64,000 nt of DNA from Liolophura sinensis (Eukaryota; Mollusca; Polyplacophora; Chitonida; Chitonidae). The stretch is from NCBI RefSeq assembly GCF_032854445.1, contig NC_088307.1, positions 28,250,547-28,314,546 of the forward strand, written 5' to 3'. Under the pieces are notes generated by a model. That model was not told the origin of the DNA and ran no database searches. It worked only from the letters and a program-made list of their open reading frames with translations. Below, piece by piece: positions 10,644-22,289 of the stretch (position 1 is the first letter of the stretch; every line of letters starts with the position of its first letter). A program made the translations under genes and the position numbers.

Positions 10644-12578
10644 TTGGGCAAAATGGATGGATTTGATGACGCAGATGAACCTGTTGTAATGTCTCCGACC
10701 GGCAGAAAACGTAGGAGTAATCCGGGCTCATCAAAACGTGAGGTGGCTAAACGTGAACGGCACAGCGGACATGGACATACCCCACGTGTGTCGTGTGAGC
10801 ATAATAACTCCTGGTGTGTTGCAGCGACATTAGGTAGGCCTACAGACGATGCGGTGTCTTGTTGTGATAAGCTTTATTCCACGTCTGACAAAACCAAACA
10901 GGACGCCGTGCTGTTGTCTTACATGGACATTTCAGTAGCCAAGCGTGTACGAACTCCCGATGAACGACGTCAGAAGACTAGAAAAGTCATCCCAAAATAT
11001 TTTCTACTCACACAAGACAAGGTGAAAAAACCAGTATGCAAGGAAACTTTCATGAGTGTTTTTGGTAAGTATTCTGGTTACTTGGTTTCAAATCTAATAT
11101 AGATGAATAGCCTTTTTTCTGTAGATTTTTCAGTCCACATAATATTACACAATTCAGCGCCATAAACAAGAGTTTACTGATGATGTCCAGAGTTCGATAC
11201 CATGATTGTGACGCCAATATGCGTTCGGTTTAGGGTAGGCCAGTCACAATTTTTGATGTTCAAACAATAAACCAATAACACTGTATCTTGTAAGAATTAT
11301 CGGTTTTTAAATGATAGACTTATTTCTGTTACCTGTTGATTTGCAGGAGTGACAAAGGATCGTTTATCAAGGATTGCGCGGTTTTGGATGGAAAATGGTA
11401 CACCACGGCCAGAATTAAGAGGAGGGCACAGGGCACACCCCGAGAGAGAGAAGTCGAAGGAACGGATCCGTGATCATGTAACTTCATTCACATGCCGTGC
11501 CAGTTATTATGGACGACGTGGAGCTCCTGGCCGTAAATATTTGCCTAATGATTTGAACGTGACCAAAATGCATCGTCTTTTCTTAGAGCAGAATCACGCA
11601 CAAGTGTCATTTTCGTTATACTACAGCGTATTTAGGTACGACTTTAACTTGGGATTTGGCAGATCATCCAAAGACGTTTGCTCAACTTGCTTTCAGTTCC
11701 GTATGAAGATGAAAGATCCGGAGCTATCTGATGCTGAGAAGCAAACAGCCACAGCCTTACATCTGTTACATCGGCGCCGAGGAAGGCGATTTTACGATTT
11801 ATTAAATGAAGTAGAAGATACTGTAACTGTCTGTTTTGATGTAATGGAAAACCTTGTACTTCCAAAGACATCAATAGGGCAAGCCTACTATTCCAGGCAA
11901 CTTTATCTTTACGTTTTTGGTGTTGTTAGACACCAGGGTCCAACAAAAGGTCAGTCGAAACAGGACATTGATCTTTATGTTTGGCGAGAAGATCAGAACA
12001 GAAAAGATTCTAATATGATATCATCTGCTTTATGGGACTACTTTACCACCGTTATTCATGAAACGCTTGATAATTGTGACAAACTAAGATTGTTTAGTGA
12101 CTCATGTTATGGACAGAACAAAAATATAAACACACTCTCGATGCTCTTTGCCCTTGTGAAACAGAGTCAACCACAGATGGATGTCGATTACTTCTTCCCC
12201 ATTAGAGGACACAGTTTTTTACCCGCTGACAGGGTTTTTGGACGCATAGAGCAGGAAATCAGGTGCCATGATACGATAGTCTTGCCAGAGCAATACGTCA
12301 ATATCCTGAAGAATCACGGCCGTGTCCATACCTATGGCGAAGACTGGTCATCCCGCGACTTTAAGACCGAAGTCAAGCGATTTGTTAAACCAACCAGAAC
12401 ATTCAAGCTCAGTGAAGCACGCGTTCTTGGAATTCGAGGTGATAAGTTGGGTTTCCGTCCACAATACAGTGGGGAATTTTGTTATCATTCCGTGTTGAAA
12501 AAAGGAAAGACCTGGGTGGGTTTTAACCCCCCTCCATTACCTATGCAAAATACAGTGAGCATTGCGAAGATGAAATGA
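10644..12578 (+). CDS. Putative DDE-type transposase (DUF7869-like), two exons
   Basis: Exons 10644-11064 and 11347-12578 join as codon G (g|ga) across a GTAAGT donor and TTGCAG acceptor and give 550 residues. The N-terminus (1-120) is basic. A Cys-x2-Cys at 252 and 255 with His at 279 and 282 looks like a zinc-binding knuckle. The RNase H-like core shows VCFDVMENL (Asp305), LRLFSDSCYGQNKN (Asp392), RGHSFLPADRVFGRIE (His429, Glu442). Asp305, Asp392 and Glu442 are my proposed catalytic triad. The FSDSC-GQNKN and GHS-LP-DR-F blocks are what I associate with DUF7869 proteins of invertebrates. It would act in the nucleus on the element's ends. The stop at 12576 looks like a frameshift: the next frame continues 39 acidic codons to 12699. 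The upstream ATG has no in-frame rival. Confidence 0.75.
11065..11346 (+). other. Intron of the putative transposase gene
   Basis: 282-nt phase-1 intron with a perfect GTAAGT donor and a TGATTTGCAG acceptor. It is strongly supported because the flanking frames fuse with no residue lost or gained. Confidence 0.85.
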
Positions 12579-12699
12579 TGTTCAATCTTTGCTGAATGAA
12601 ATGGGAGTGTCACAGGATGTCCATGCTTTCTATGATTTCTATGATGAATGCCTTCACAGTGCTACAGATGATAGTGTCAAAGACGATGATTCCTACTAA
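12579..12699 (+). pseudogene. Frameshifted C-terminal tail of the transposase
   Basis: From 12580 the +1 frame reads an unbroken, protein-like segment (starts VQSLLNEMGVSQ, includes FYDFYDECLHS, ends DDDSY) to TAA at 12697-12699. Removing a single A from the run before the stop would fuse it to the main frame. It is likely the original C-terminus, lost by a one-base insertion. Confidence 0.6.
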
Positions 12700-13825
12700 T
12701 TTCTTATTTTTCTAGAACACACGTCTCTTTAACATTTTGAGTGCACCCTTACAATTGGTAGATCAAAATTCCCATTTCTGTTAAGTGTGCATTGTTGTAT
12801 ATCGGCGGACATGGTCTAATAAATGGCAGCTTTTCCATTACCTATGACTAATGTTTTGCAGCTTGTCGTTTTATTTCTGATAACCTGGTTTTATAGGTCT
12901 CTTGAATGGTGCCCGCTTTCACAACATGCTGTTGAATGCAAACCGAAGTCGGATGAAGGGAGTTCTGTCATTAGCATGCTGACAACAAGGAGCTTATTCC
13001 ATGCGAAGCCAGATTTCTTTAATTATATTGTCCCTATAATATACTGAACTTACATGATGGTTGGTTGGTTTGTTAATACGCGCAGTCTCGCTCAAGGTTT
13101 GTTTTGCCTGTACTGATGTACCGGTACGCCTTGAGGGCTTGCAGAAAGAATATAATAGTTATGCATAATCGAGTAAAATGACAAATCCAGCGTCGGTGAG
13201 AGACTTTAGTTTTAGTGGTTATTCCGTGGTCATTGTTCATGGAGCCTTGGTTGCCAGTCAACTGTTAGCACTTGCTAATTTACGAACACTGAGTGAACTG
13301 TCCCTTTGTTGTTATGATGACTGTACTAATCTTAAGCTGGGTTCAGTGAATGGAACAAGAGCAAAACTAGATATAAGTCACACGTAAGGGAGTTAGTGGC
13401 ACTCGACCAAAGTTCAGTGGTTTTCTCCGAGTAATCTGGACATGGTCCGCCACTCGGGCAAGCCACCATATTAGTCAAAGGTTCTTAAATATTGTTGTTA
13501 ACACCAATCACATATCAAACATGAACTAAGTTAGCTTAAAATGACAAATGCGGATTGTCTGTAGAAAGCCAACACATATCTGCTTTTGAACTGAAAATGG
13601 TTTATATCTCGTTGTGCGTCAAAATGCTATCTTTAATTAAGCAAAAATGACCGATTTTCAGTTAACAGATTTGTGGAAAATTCGTGACTTTATAAGGAGT
13701 GTCTTGTCTGTCTAAAATACTGGTTCAAGGTTTAAAGCAGTGTGACTTTTTCCGTCAGGAACAAAAACGCGTTTTTCTTAAAATGATCTCAGTGGTTTAT
13801 ATCTCATTTTGCATTTAAGCTCTTC
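12700..13825. other. 3' noncoding part of the DNA transposon
   Basis: AT-rich, no credible further gene. It contains right-end subterminal repeats near 13597-13625 (TTTATATCTCGTTGTGCGTC) and the right TIR at 13796-13825. Confidence 0.55.
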
Positions 13826-15460
13826 AAATGTAAACATGTCCTGATTAGTGACCTTAATATTATTAAGAGTCATGATCAAACAATCTCTAAGTATAGGTCC
13901 TAAGTATAGAGAAAAGAGACATGTCAACATTAGATCTAACAAAAAAATATCATCTCGGCGCTTGAGGAATATGTTAAAAAACGGTTAAATCGGAAGAAAG
14001 TGGAATCCTCGGTACTTAACGATTGGCTTGAGACTGTCAAAAAGAAATTTAGTTTAACTATACACCGTCTAGACATTGATGCTCTACCTAAAGTTAACAG
14101 GTTCTAAAGGATCCCACTGTGCAAGAAACACTCGCTGACCTTCATAGTAAATTTGTCATTACTGTAGCAGACAAGGCTTCTAATAATGTCATCTTTATTT
14201 GCAAGAATTATTATTATCAAATTCTTGTTCAAGAGCTATATGCATCTACAACGACATCCACGTATTCTGCTACCACATGTACTCTGGAAGAACTATTTAA
14301 CAAACACAAAACCTTTCTTAAAGAAAGGCGCATAAATATACCTACCCGTCACACAGAAATATCCCAACTTTACTGGATTCCTAAAATGCATAAATCCCCA
14401 CACAAGGCTCGATTTATTGCAGGTTCAAGAAGCTGTACCACCAAACTCTTGTCAACCCTACTTACGAGAGCGTTACAAGAAGTAAAGTCATTTTGGAATA
14501 AGTATTGTTGTGCCATAACAAAAAATTCAGGTGTCAACTGCATGTGGATTTTTAACAACTCAAAACGTCTTACAGAAGAACTTGATGCTCATATGCATAT
14601 ACGGTACAAAGACATATCCACATGGGATTTCTCTACTCTCTATTCTACAATTCCTCACACAGATCTTATTGAAAGAATATCGTTGTTAATTGTCTCGGTA
14701 TTTACTAAAACACATCACCGTTACATTAACGTCAGAAGCAACAAGGCTTTCTTTAGTTCTACTATTTATAAAGGTTACCACTCATGGGCTGTTACAATAT
14801 TCATTGAATTACTGGAATTTCTCATTAATTACATGTATATGCAATTTGGGAATACCGTTTACCAACAGTGCTTAGGTATTCCATTGGGTAACAATTGTGC
14901 GCTTCTTTTGGCAGACCAATACCTGTTTTCATATGAATACGACTATATGCAGAAATTTCTTAAAAGTAATATCTTTAAAGCTTGATCCTTTTCATTTACC
15001 GAGCGGTATACTGCTGTATCTGTAAGCGGTATCTACTGGCGTTAAATAACCCCCATATTGCTGAAGTGGTGAAGGAAATCTATCCGCCTTCATTGGATTT
15101 AAAGGAGACAAGATATAGTCCTGATGGTACATCTTATTTGGATCTATATCTGTACAAAGACAAACAAGGTCTCCTTTCACGCCGCTTTTACGACAAAAGG
15201 GATAATTTCAATTTTGATGTTGTAAATTATCCTCATCTGGATAGCAATATACCGATGGGCCCTGCATGTATGGCGTATACATATCTCGCCTTGTTGCATT
15301 TGTCAGATCTTGCGTTAATTGCGATGACTTTACTCTGCGTCACAAGTTGCTAGTTCAAAAACTAGTTTATCAAGGATACTCCATCAAACGCCTTCATTCT
15401 AACTTTCTCAAATTTTACAATGAGTATAGCACTCTCGTTGGCAGGTATGGCTAGAGCGTT
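13826..15460 (+). pseudogene. Penelope-like retroelement, 3' half with dead reverse transcriptase
   Basis: Coding similarity resumes immediately after the transposon with HVLISDLNIIKSHD. It runs through a basic connector and then a reverse transcriptase: ITVADKASNNVIFICK (about 14150), LYWIPKMHKSPHKARFIAGS (about 14370), TWDFSTLYSTIPH (about 14620) and CLGIPLGNNCALLLADQYL (about 14870). A frameshift follows near 14985. In the next segment, where the catalytic Tyr-x-Asp-Asp is expected, the frame reads RYLLALNNP with no Asp pair. Downstream thumb-like blocks are present (YDKRDNFNFDVVNYPHLDSN; a last segment to 15454). Stops near 13892 and 14105 also break it. Inactive relic. Confidence 0.75.
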
Positions 15461-17187
15461 CAGAATCTCTGGCGATCTGCATTGTGATCAACCATATAGA
15501 CGGCGCTGTTATCCTTATGTACATATCTATCGGGTATATAGTATTTAACAATAGATGGCGCTGGTTGCCGAGTGTAACTCGTTCATCTTGTAGACAGCTT
15601 TTATACAGACCAGCATGTCATGTGTACATCATAGATGGCGCCTCTTGTAGTATGAGATCCTTACAAGTTGAAGAGAAAGACGTAGTCGTCCGTTACTTTT
15701 GAATCACTATCTGTTTGGTTAAGGTTTGTAACGCTCGTCATTTTTGAACTCTATCTTATACCGCTTAACCTGGGCCTACGGGCCGTAAAGGTAGCCATAT
15801 TCATTACATCTACATGTTGCAGTTGCAGTCAATGCGCCACTGAGATACCTTGTTTAGTTGTTATTTGACCGGGAACTCATTCATGGACTAGGAATTTGAA
15901 CTTTGATATGGAATTCATGCCTGAAATATCCACTGTCTGCTCGGCATCATTGAAAACTGAAGACCGGTTCTCCTCTTGTGTGTTACCGGCTTTATTTCCT
16001 ATTTGTGTGATTTCTTACATGCCTTTGTCTTTGGGAGCTAGTGTTAAACGTAGTTTTGGAAATGGATCTTGCGATTATCGACTTGGAACGCCCTTTAGGG
16101 ACTACGAAGAGTATACGAATGTCGGACATGACGTTTATATTTATATCATTTTTGTGACGGATTTTACATACGGCATGTAAAACATGTGGGAAAGTGAGAT
16201 ATTGCACGTAAACGTGGAAAATTTAGATACAGCACGTGACATGGGTAATTTAAATACGTCACGTAAAGACGTGGGTAATTGGGTACATCGACTAAACTTT
16301 TGGCTCATGCTGGCTCCTCTCCGGCCGTACGTGGGGAGGTATTCCAGCAACCAAAGGATGGTACTGGGTTTCCACCGACTCTGCCCGGTTTCCTCCCATC
16401 ACAATGCCGGCCGCTGTCGCATAAGTGAAATATTCTTGAGCGCGGCGTAAAACACAAATTAAATGAATAAACATATGGCTAGAAGATTCTGTGCCCCACG
16501 CCACACTATCGGTATCATACAAAACCACACAGTGTGGCAACATAGCATTGCCAAGGGAATTTCCTCAAGCCAGAAATCGAAGTCACATGACTTGCGTTTT
16601 GCCCAAATCATTACTTCCCGGGTGTAAAATGACAACATCTGGGGATAAATAGTGGTTGAGGTCATATTTAACAGCTGGTCCATCTCACCCCTCTCATTTA
16701 GTTTTTGTCCACTATTAAAATTTAAAATGTTGTGACCACTTTAAAGAATTAGACTGTAAATATAGTGTACAATTCCGCTCCGTTAATTATATTTGTAACA
16801 CTTGATTACGTTAGGTTACATCTTGTGTATTACAGAATGACGTACGATAAAGCATTGTTGAATCTGAGATTTAGGTGTTAGGTTGGAGTCATAGACAGCA
16901 CCGTTGGCGAGGACGAAGGAAACAAATAATCATTGCAAAGGGAAGATGGAGATTCGGCCTATCTCAATCTTCAGTGTGAATGGGAAGGAAATTACCGTTG
17001 CTCCGAGATGGAAGCGAGTCTTCGAGCCGTATATCCGGGAGAAAAACGTCACCAACCAAGGGCAAAACGCGTGCATTGTTGTTGCATTGTGTAGTTATGG
17101 AGGTACAAGACATCTTTGATACCTCTGAAAATCCAGGCGATGCAGCTAATTATGAGCGTGCACATGAACTGCACGACGGTCACCACG
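15461..17187. other. Intergenic; one SINE A copy
   Basis: Three short GATGGCGC motifs occur at about 15500-15640. Otherwise only the SINE at 16302-16473 is recognised. Open frames at 15896-16180 and 16459-16683 show no domain. Confidence 0.4.
16302..16473 (+). mobile_element. SINE family A, 5'-truncated
   Basis: Begins GCTCATGCTGGCTCCTCTCC and runs through the GGTTTCCTCCCATCACAATG block to GGCGTAAAACACAAATTAAATGAATA. The tRNA head is missing. Confidence 0.8.
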
Positions 17188-17495
17188 TGAGTGAGTGAGT
17201 GAGTGCTTGTGGCTTTACGTCGTACTTAACAGTTTTTCAGTCATATGATGATGAAGGAATCCTTAGTGTGCATGTAATGTGCCTTTTTGTTGCAGGACAT
17301 ATTTCCACCGCACTTTTACCGAAGGCAAGTAAGGCGCCCCGCGCGGGCCATTATACTAATACGGGTCAACCAGTCGTTGCACTATTCCCTTCATGTTGAA
17401 CGTCAAGCGAGGAAGTTACAACTTCCACTTCAAAGGTCTTAGGTGTGACTCGACCCAGGATTGACCCTGGCTCTACCGCTCCTGATGGTCACTTC
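17188..17495 (-). mobile_element. SINE family D, near full length
   Basis: In minus orientation the head is near 17490 (tRNA-like, with a B-box-like GGTCAATCC-type block). The tail is at 17190, where the plus strand reads GTGAGTGAGTGAGTGCTTG. The internal block TGTTGCAGGACATATTTCCACCGC is shared with the copy at 29130-29337, and the GGGTCAACCAGTC block with the copy at 50010-50216. Confidence 0.7.
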
Positions 17496-18563
17496 GTGCA
17501 AAAAGGAAACGAAGGAAACAAAAAGGACATTTATTTCCTCAAGCGACGAGACTCACTTAGAAAGCAGAAATCTGTGATTACGGGACACAAACAGATGAAA
17601 AAACATACGGGATTAGCCAAATGCAGTTCGTTCAGTCCGAAAGGGAAGTTTCTGGAAAAAGGGGCTGCCCTGACACTGAAACAGTTAGGCCTACAAGATG
17701 TGTGACGTGAAAATGAAGCAGTCGAACCATAGTCCATCACCATGGCAGCAGAGGCAGAGAGTCCACGTTCTTATGCTCAACTAGTTTAATTAAATTAAAC
17801 GTTGGAGTCTATTTTCAACAATTTCTGATATTTACTTTCCTCAGTGTATAATCACTGAATTCAAAAATCCAGAGGGTACATTCCACACGACACATTGTGG
17901 GTCGAAATGGGCCTATAAATCCACTCCAAGACGGCCTTGGTCCATTTCTGGAGTGCCTTTAAGAGAATATGACCTTTGTTGCCACTACTTTCCCGAGTCA
18001 AAATGTTGTTGAAATCCAAAGGAATAATTGTTTCTCGATCGTCAAAATATATTCTTGCTGTTATTGCGATTCAGGTGCACTAAAATTTCGAAACAGCGCG
18101 CCAAAGATACGGAAATCAACCTAAAGAACACAAGACCATGCAACCAGTCTTAATTGACAACTTTAGGGATCATTTCATCCGTCCTCATGAATGTAGAATA
18201 GATTTTCCCAGTCAGTCGTGCGAGAAAAATTAATTCTAAAGGTTTCAGTCTAGGCAGATAGAAACGTCAGCACATATCGGATATTCGGCATATAACTAGT
18301 CTGAAATGGATTTAAACGTGCATCATTGATTGGAAGCATCCCTTTCTCTTCAATCCTCAACAGAAATTTGCATGTACTGCTGTTTTATACTGGATTTAAA
18401 GGTCTACTTTGGTCCGGAAACTGTTTTGCGGAATGAACCTGCTGGATCATTGAATTTAATCTTTGAGGCAGGTTAATATGAGAAATTGTTTGAGTTAACT
18501 GAACTACAGCTCAACAGGTGAGCAAAGCAGCTGTGTCAAAATCTCCGAGATTTAACATACTAG
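17496..18563. other. Intergenic, nothing recognised
   Basis: It may hold the decayed gag part or LTR of the Ty3/Gypsy relic that follows, but no motif supports this. Confidence 0.3.
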
Positions 18564-20152
18564 GTGTGTGCTAACGATGTGGGAAAAAAGAACATTACCC
18601 GCATGATGAATGACGTGTGTGCAAAATGTCACCGATTCGGACGCTACTCCGAGAGAACTATGTTGAGAAAACTACAAAAAAAAACAAGGAACTGGATTCC
18701 AACACGCATCCAGAACAGTAATAGGAAATGTTCGAAGCACGTAAACTGTCTGAGAGGTAGATGATAAATTCGCGTTTTCTTTGAACGGAAAAGAAAATGG
18801 CAGGACAGTGGATTGGAATATCGGTGGCTTTAACGTAATCTGCCAAATTGATTTAGGGGCATCGTGTAACGTGAATGCACGAAAATATGGAGGGCTTTAT
18901 GAAACAGAACAGTGTTGCGTGCAAATCAGAGAGATGTGCAAGAACACTTAAAGCGTAGGGAACTAACAAACCTCTGTCGGCAAAAGGTAAATTTACATGT
19001 AGGCGGCTGTAAAAATGGGAGATAATCGTGAATATGAGGCCGAGTTCACTGTAATCAAGGTTCAAGGGAGACCACTCCTGGGTTACAAAATTGCAACTGA
19101 TTTGAATGAACATCAAATTCGAACTGACATAATCCTGTTCAGCAATAGTGAATAAATTTAGCAAATGTTTTGATGGAGTAGGTAAACCGTAAGATTATCA
19201 GCTGAACTCTTCAGAGATGTATTAACACGTTGTACAGCAAGCACTGGCTGGTTGTGAAGGTGTACAGAATATGTCTGATGAGGTTCTTCATGGTCACAAT
19301 GAGGGACAACACAATATTAGGTTAGAGAAGGTGTTTGAGAGAATACCTGAGAGATTCTTCACTCTGAACAAATCAAATTGTGAATTTGACATGACACGCT
19401 AAGAGTTCATGGGATATATCTTGTCTGCCGAGGGTACAGGCCGGTTCCACAAAGACGAAAGTAAAGGTTATAAGAAAGACAAAACTCTGTACATCTGTGT
19501 CAGAAGTTTTCTGGATTTTGGAAACTGATGCGCCAGGTTCACCATGGATATGGCAACCATTGTCGAACAGCGAAGATGGTTAACACGTAAAGGTGTTACA
19601 TTTAAATGGGGGAAAGGACAGCACAAAGCATTTGACAAGTTAAAAGACTGCCTCAGTGATGCGCCAATGCTGGCATTCTTTGACAAAACAGCGCTAACAC
19701 AGTTAATTGTAGACGCACGCCCAGCAGACTTTGGTGCAATTATCGCGCAAGAGCAAAACGGGAAATTCCGAAGTAGCCGCATACGCAAGTTATAGCTTGT
19801 CTGATGTCGAGCGACGATATTCTCAACCGAAAAAGAGGCTTTAGATTTAGTCTGGGCGTGAGATAAATGTCACGTGTTTGAACCCACCACTGGTTACAAA
19901 CCGCTAAAATTGATGTATTCGCGACGCTCAAAGCCGTCAGCGCGGATAGAACGTTGGATGCTTACATTACAAGCGCATGATTTCATGGCTTTTCAAGTTT
20001 TGCTAGGCGCACAAAACGTCGCATATCCACTGTCACGTTTGACATACGTGGAGACTCGCGAAGAAGGAAATGCAGCCAAAGAATGCGTCTATTTCACTGT
20101 GTTGAGCGCAGAACCAAAGACAATGAATGTTATCGAAATAGATACGTCATGA
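18564..20152 (+). mobile_element. Ty3/Gypsy retrotransposon relic (zinc knuckle - protease - RT - RNase H)
   Basis: Ordered, heavily mutated pieces on the + strand. About 18620 has a degenerate gag zinc knuckle (CAKCHRFGRYSERT). About 18850-19130 has a protease-like segment with IDLGASCNVN in place of the Asp-Ser/Thr-Gly motif and a PLLGYK end. About 19245-19440 has an RT fragment (LEKVFERIPERFFTLNKSNCEF) with a premature stop. 19560-20100 has the RT thumb/RNase H region (KAFDKLKDCLSDAPMLAFFD, then LSDVERRYSQ and QNVAYPLSRL). Most of the RT palm and all integrase are absent, and no LTR pair was found. Frameshifts and stops are throughout, so it is inactive. Confidence 0.75.
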
Positions 20153-20639
20153 CGTTGAACTGAAAGCCGTAAGTAAATACCTCTGATCTGGTGGATCAGA
20201 TAACTGTCCAAGAAGATTTAAATTGATTAGAAATGAGTTGAGCTCAGTTAGAAAGCTAGTTACCCTAAAAAACATTAACCTGTAAAAATTTACGGAAAAT
20301 CGGTTTTTTGAGTGATGTTAGAATGTTTTCTTCTGTTGCAACAGATGCAAATATTTTGGTAAATATAACACACATATTCTATTAATTCAATTCTATAAGA
20401 CTAACATGGTATTCTGTTATAACAACAGAATACATTCTCGCATCACTCAGACAAACTTTCTGTAAAAATTCAAAAATCCATTTTTTGAGCGTACGAGTTT
20501 CTAGAATTATTGTGCCAACCTCACTTCGAAAATGTATTGATTTTAGCCCACGAAGGTCATCAAGGTCATCAAAGCCATCAGCAAAACAAGAATGATGAAT
20601 AAATGCAGAAAACAAAAATGCGGATTAAAATGAAACAGT
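20153..20639. other. Intergenic, nothing recognised
   Basis: AT-rich. A motif around TTTTTTGAGTGATG at 20308 and TTTTTTGAGCGTACG at 20482 is weakly repeated. No gene. Confidence 0.35.
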
Positions 20640-22262
20640 GCAATACACGCGGAATAAAAACATGAGGTGAGGCTGACACAATTCAGTATATGCGGAATGT
20701 AAACAGGTGATGAGGCTGACACAATACAGTATATGGGGACTGTAAACATGTGCTGAGGCTGACACAATACAGTGTTTGGGGAATGTAAACATGTGGTGAA
20801 GCTGACACAATACAGTATATGTGGAATGTAAACATGTGACGAGGCAGACACAATACAGGATATGTATAATGTAAACATGCCGTGAGGCTGAAAATACAGG
20901 ATATACGAAATGTAAACATGGGGCGGGACTGACAATACAAGATATGCGGAATGTAAAAATGTGATGAGGCTGACAATACAGAATATGGTAAATGTAAACA
21001 TGCGGTGAAGCTCACACAATACAATATATGTGGAATGTAAACATGTGGCGCGGCTGACACAATGTAGTGTATGCGGAATGTAGCCATGTAATGAGGCTGA
21101 CAATACTGGATATGATTAATGTAAACATGTGGCGCGGCTGACACAATGTAGTGTATGCGGAATATAAACATGTGGTGAGGGTGACACAATACAGTATATG
21201 CGGAATGTAAACATGTGGTGAGGGTGACACAATACAGTATATGGGGACTGTAAACATGTGGTGAAGCTGACACAATACAGTATATGCGGAATGTAAACAT
21301 GTGATGAGGCTGACACAATACCGTGTTTGGGGAATGTAAACATGTGGTTAGGCTGACACAATACAGTATATGCGGAATGCAAACATGTGGTGAGGCTGAC
21401 ACAATTCATTATATGGGAAATGTAAACATGTGGTGAGGCTGACACAAATCAGTATATGGGGAATGTAAACATGTGGTGAGGCTGACACAATACCGTGTTT
21501 GGGGAATGTAAACATGTGGTTAGGCTGACACAATGCAGTATATGCAGAATGCAAACATGTGGTGAGGCTGACACAATACCGTGTTTGGGGAATGTAAACA
21601 TGTGGTTAGGCTGACACAATACCGTGTTTGGGGAATGTAAACATGTGGTTAGGCTGACACAATGCAGTATATGCAGAATGCAAACATGTGGTTAGGATGA
21701 CACAATACAGTATATGCGGAATGCAAACATGTGGTGAGGGTGACACAATACAGTATATGGGGAATGTAAACATGTGGTGAGGCTGACACAATACCGTGTT
21801 TGGGGAATGTAAACATGTGATGAGGCTGACACAATATAGTATATTGGGAATGTAAACATGTGATGAGGCTGACACAATACAGAATATGTGGGATGTAAAC
21901 GTGATGAGGCTGACACAATAGAGTACATGGGAAATGTAAAAATGTGATGAGGCTGACGCAATAAAGTATGTGTGGAATGTAAACATGTGGCCAGGCTGAC
22001 GCAATAGAGTATGTGTGGAACGTAAACATGTGGCGAGGGTGACACAAATCAGTATATGTGGAACGTAAACATGTGATGAGGCTGACACAATACAGTATAT
22101 GGGGAATGTAAACATGCGGTGAGGCTGACACAGATAGTATATGGGTAATGTAAACATGCGGTGAGGCTGACACAATACAGTGTTTGGATATATATGTGGT
22201 ATGTAAACATAAGAAAATATAAACATGAAATAACACAGTGTGTACAGAATGTAAACATGCCG
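20640..22262. repeat. 43-bp minisatellite, about 37 units
   Basis: The unit is gtaaacatgtggtgaggctg followed by acacaatacagtatatgcggaat. Since 43 is not a multiple of 3, the minus strand stays open in all three frames. This yields a cluster of overlapping spurious frames of up to 239 codons, with HVYIPHILYCVS-like repeats. Confidence 0.94.
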
Positions 22263-22289
22263 TGTGCCTAAAACAAGACGGCATGTATG

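Larger units (their letters stand above)
10330..13825 (+). mobile_element. DNA transposon, 3,496 bp, with TIRs and 4-bp AAAT duplication, nested in Penelope-like element
   Basis: The ends are inverted repeats sharing a 19-nt exact match (left gaagagcttaaatgcaaaa; right end is its reverse complement), with further matching ending in GATATA. Four bases, AAAT, flank both ends directly (10326-10329 and 13826-13829). Removing the element and one AAAT leaves the host Penelope-like frame open across the junction in the correct phase, which fixes the boundaries. The GCGATATA-type motif recurs inside both ends (subterminal repeats). The single gene runs 10644-12578 with one intron. A 4-bp target duplication is typical of the Sola superfamily, among a few others. 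The superfamily call is tentative. Confidence 0.85.

Noticed and set aside
15896-16180. 94-codon frame after the Penelope-like element
   Set aside because: No similarity recognised and no continuity with the RT frame.
20543-22284. Cluster of minus-strand frames with HVYIPHILYCVS-type repeats
   Set aside because: Stop-free 43-bp tandem units read in all three frames; no start context, splice signals or domain.
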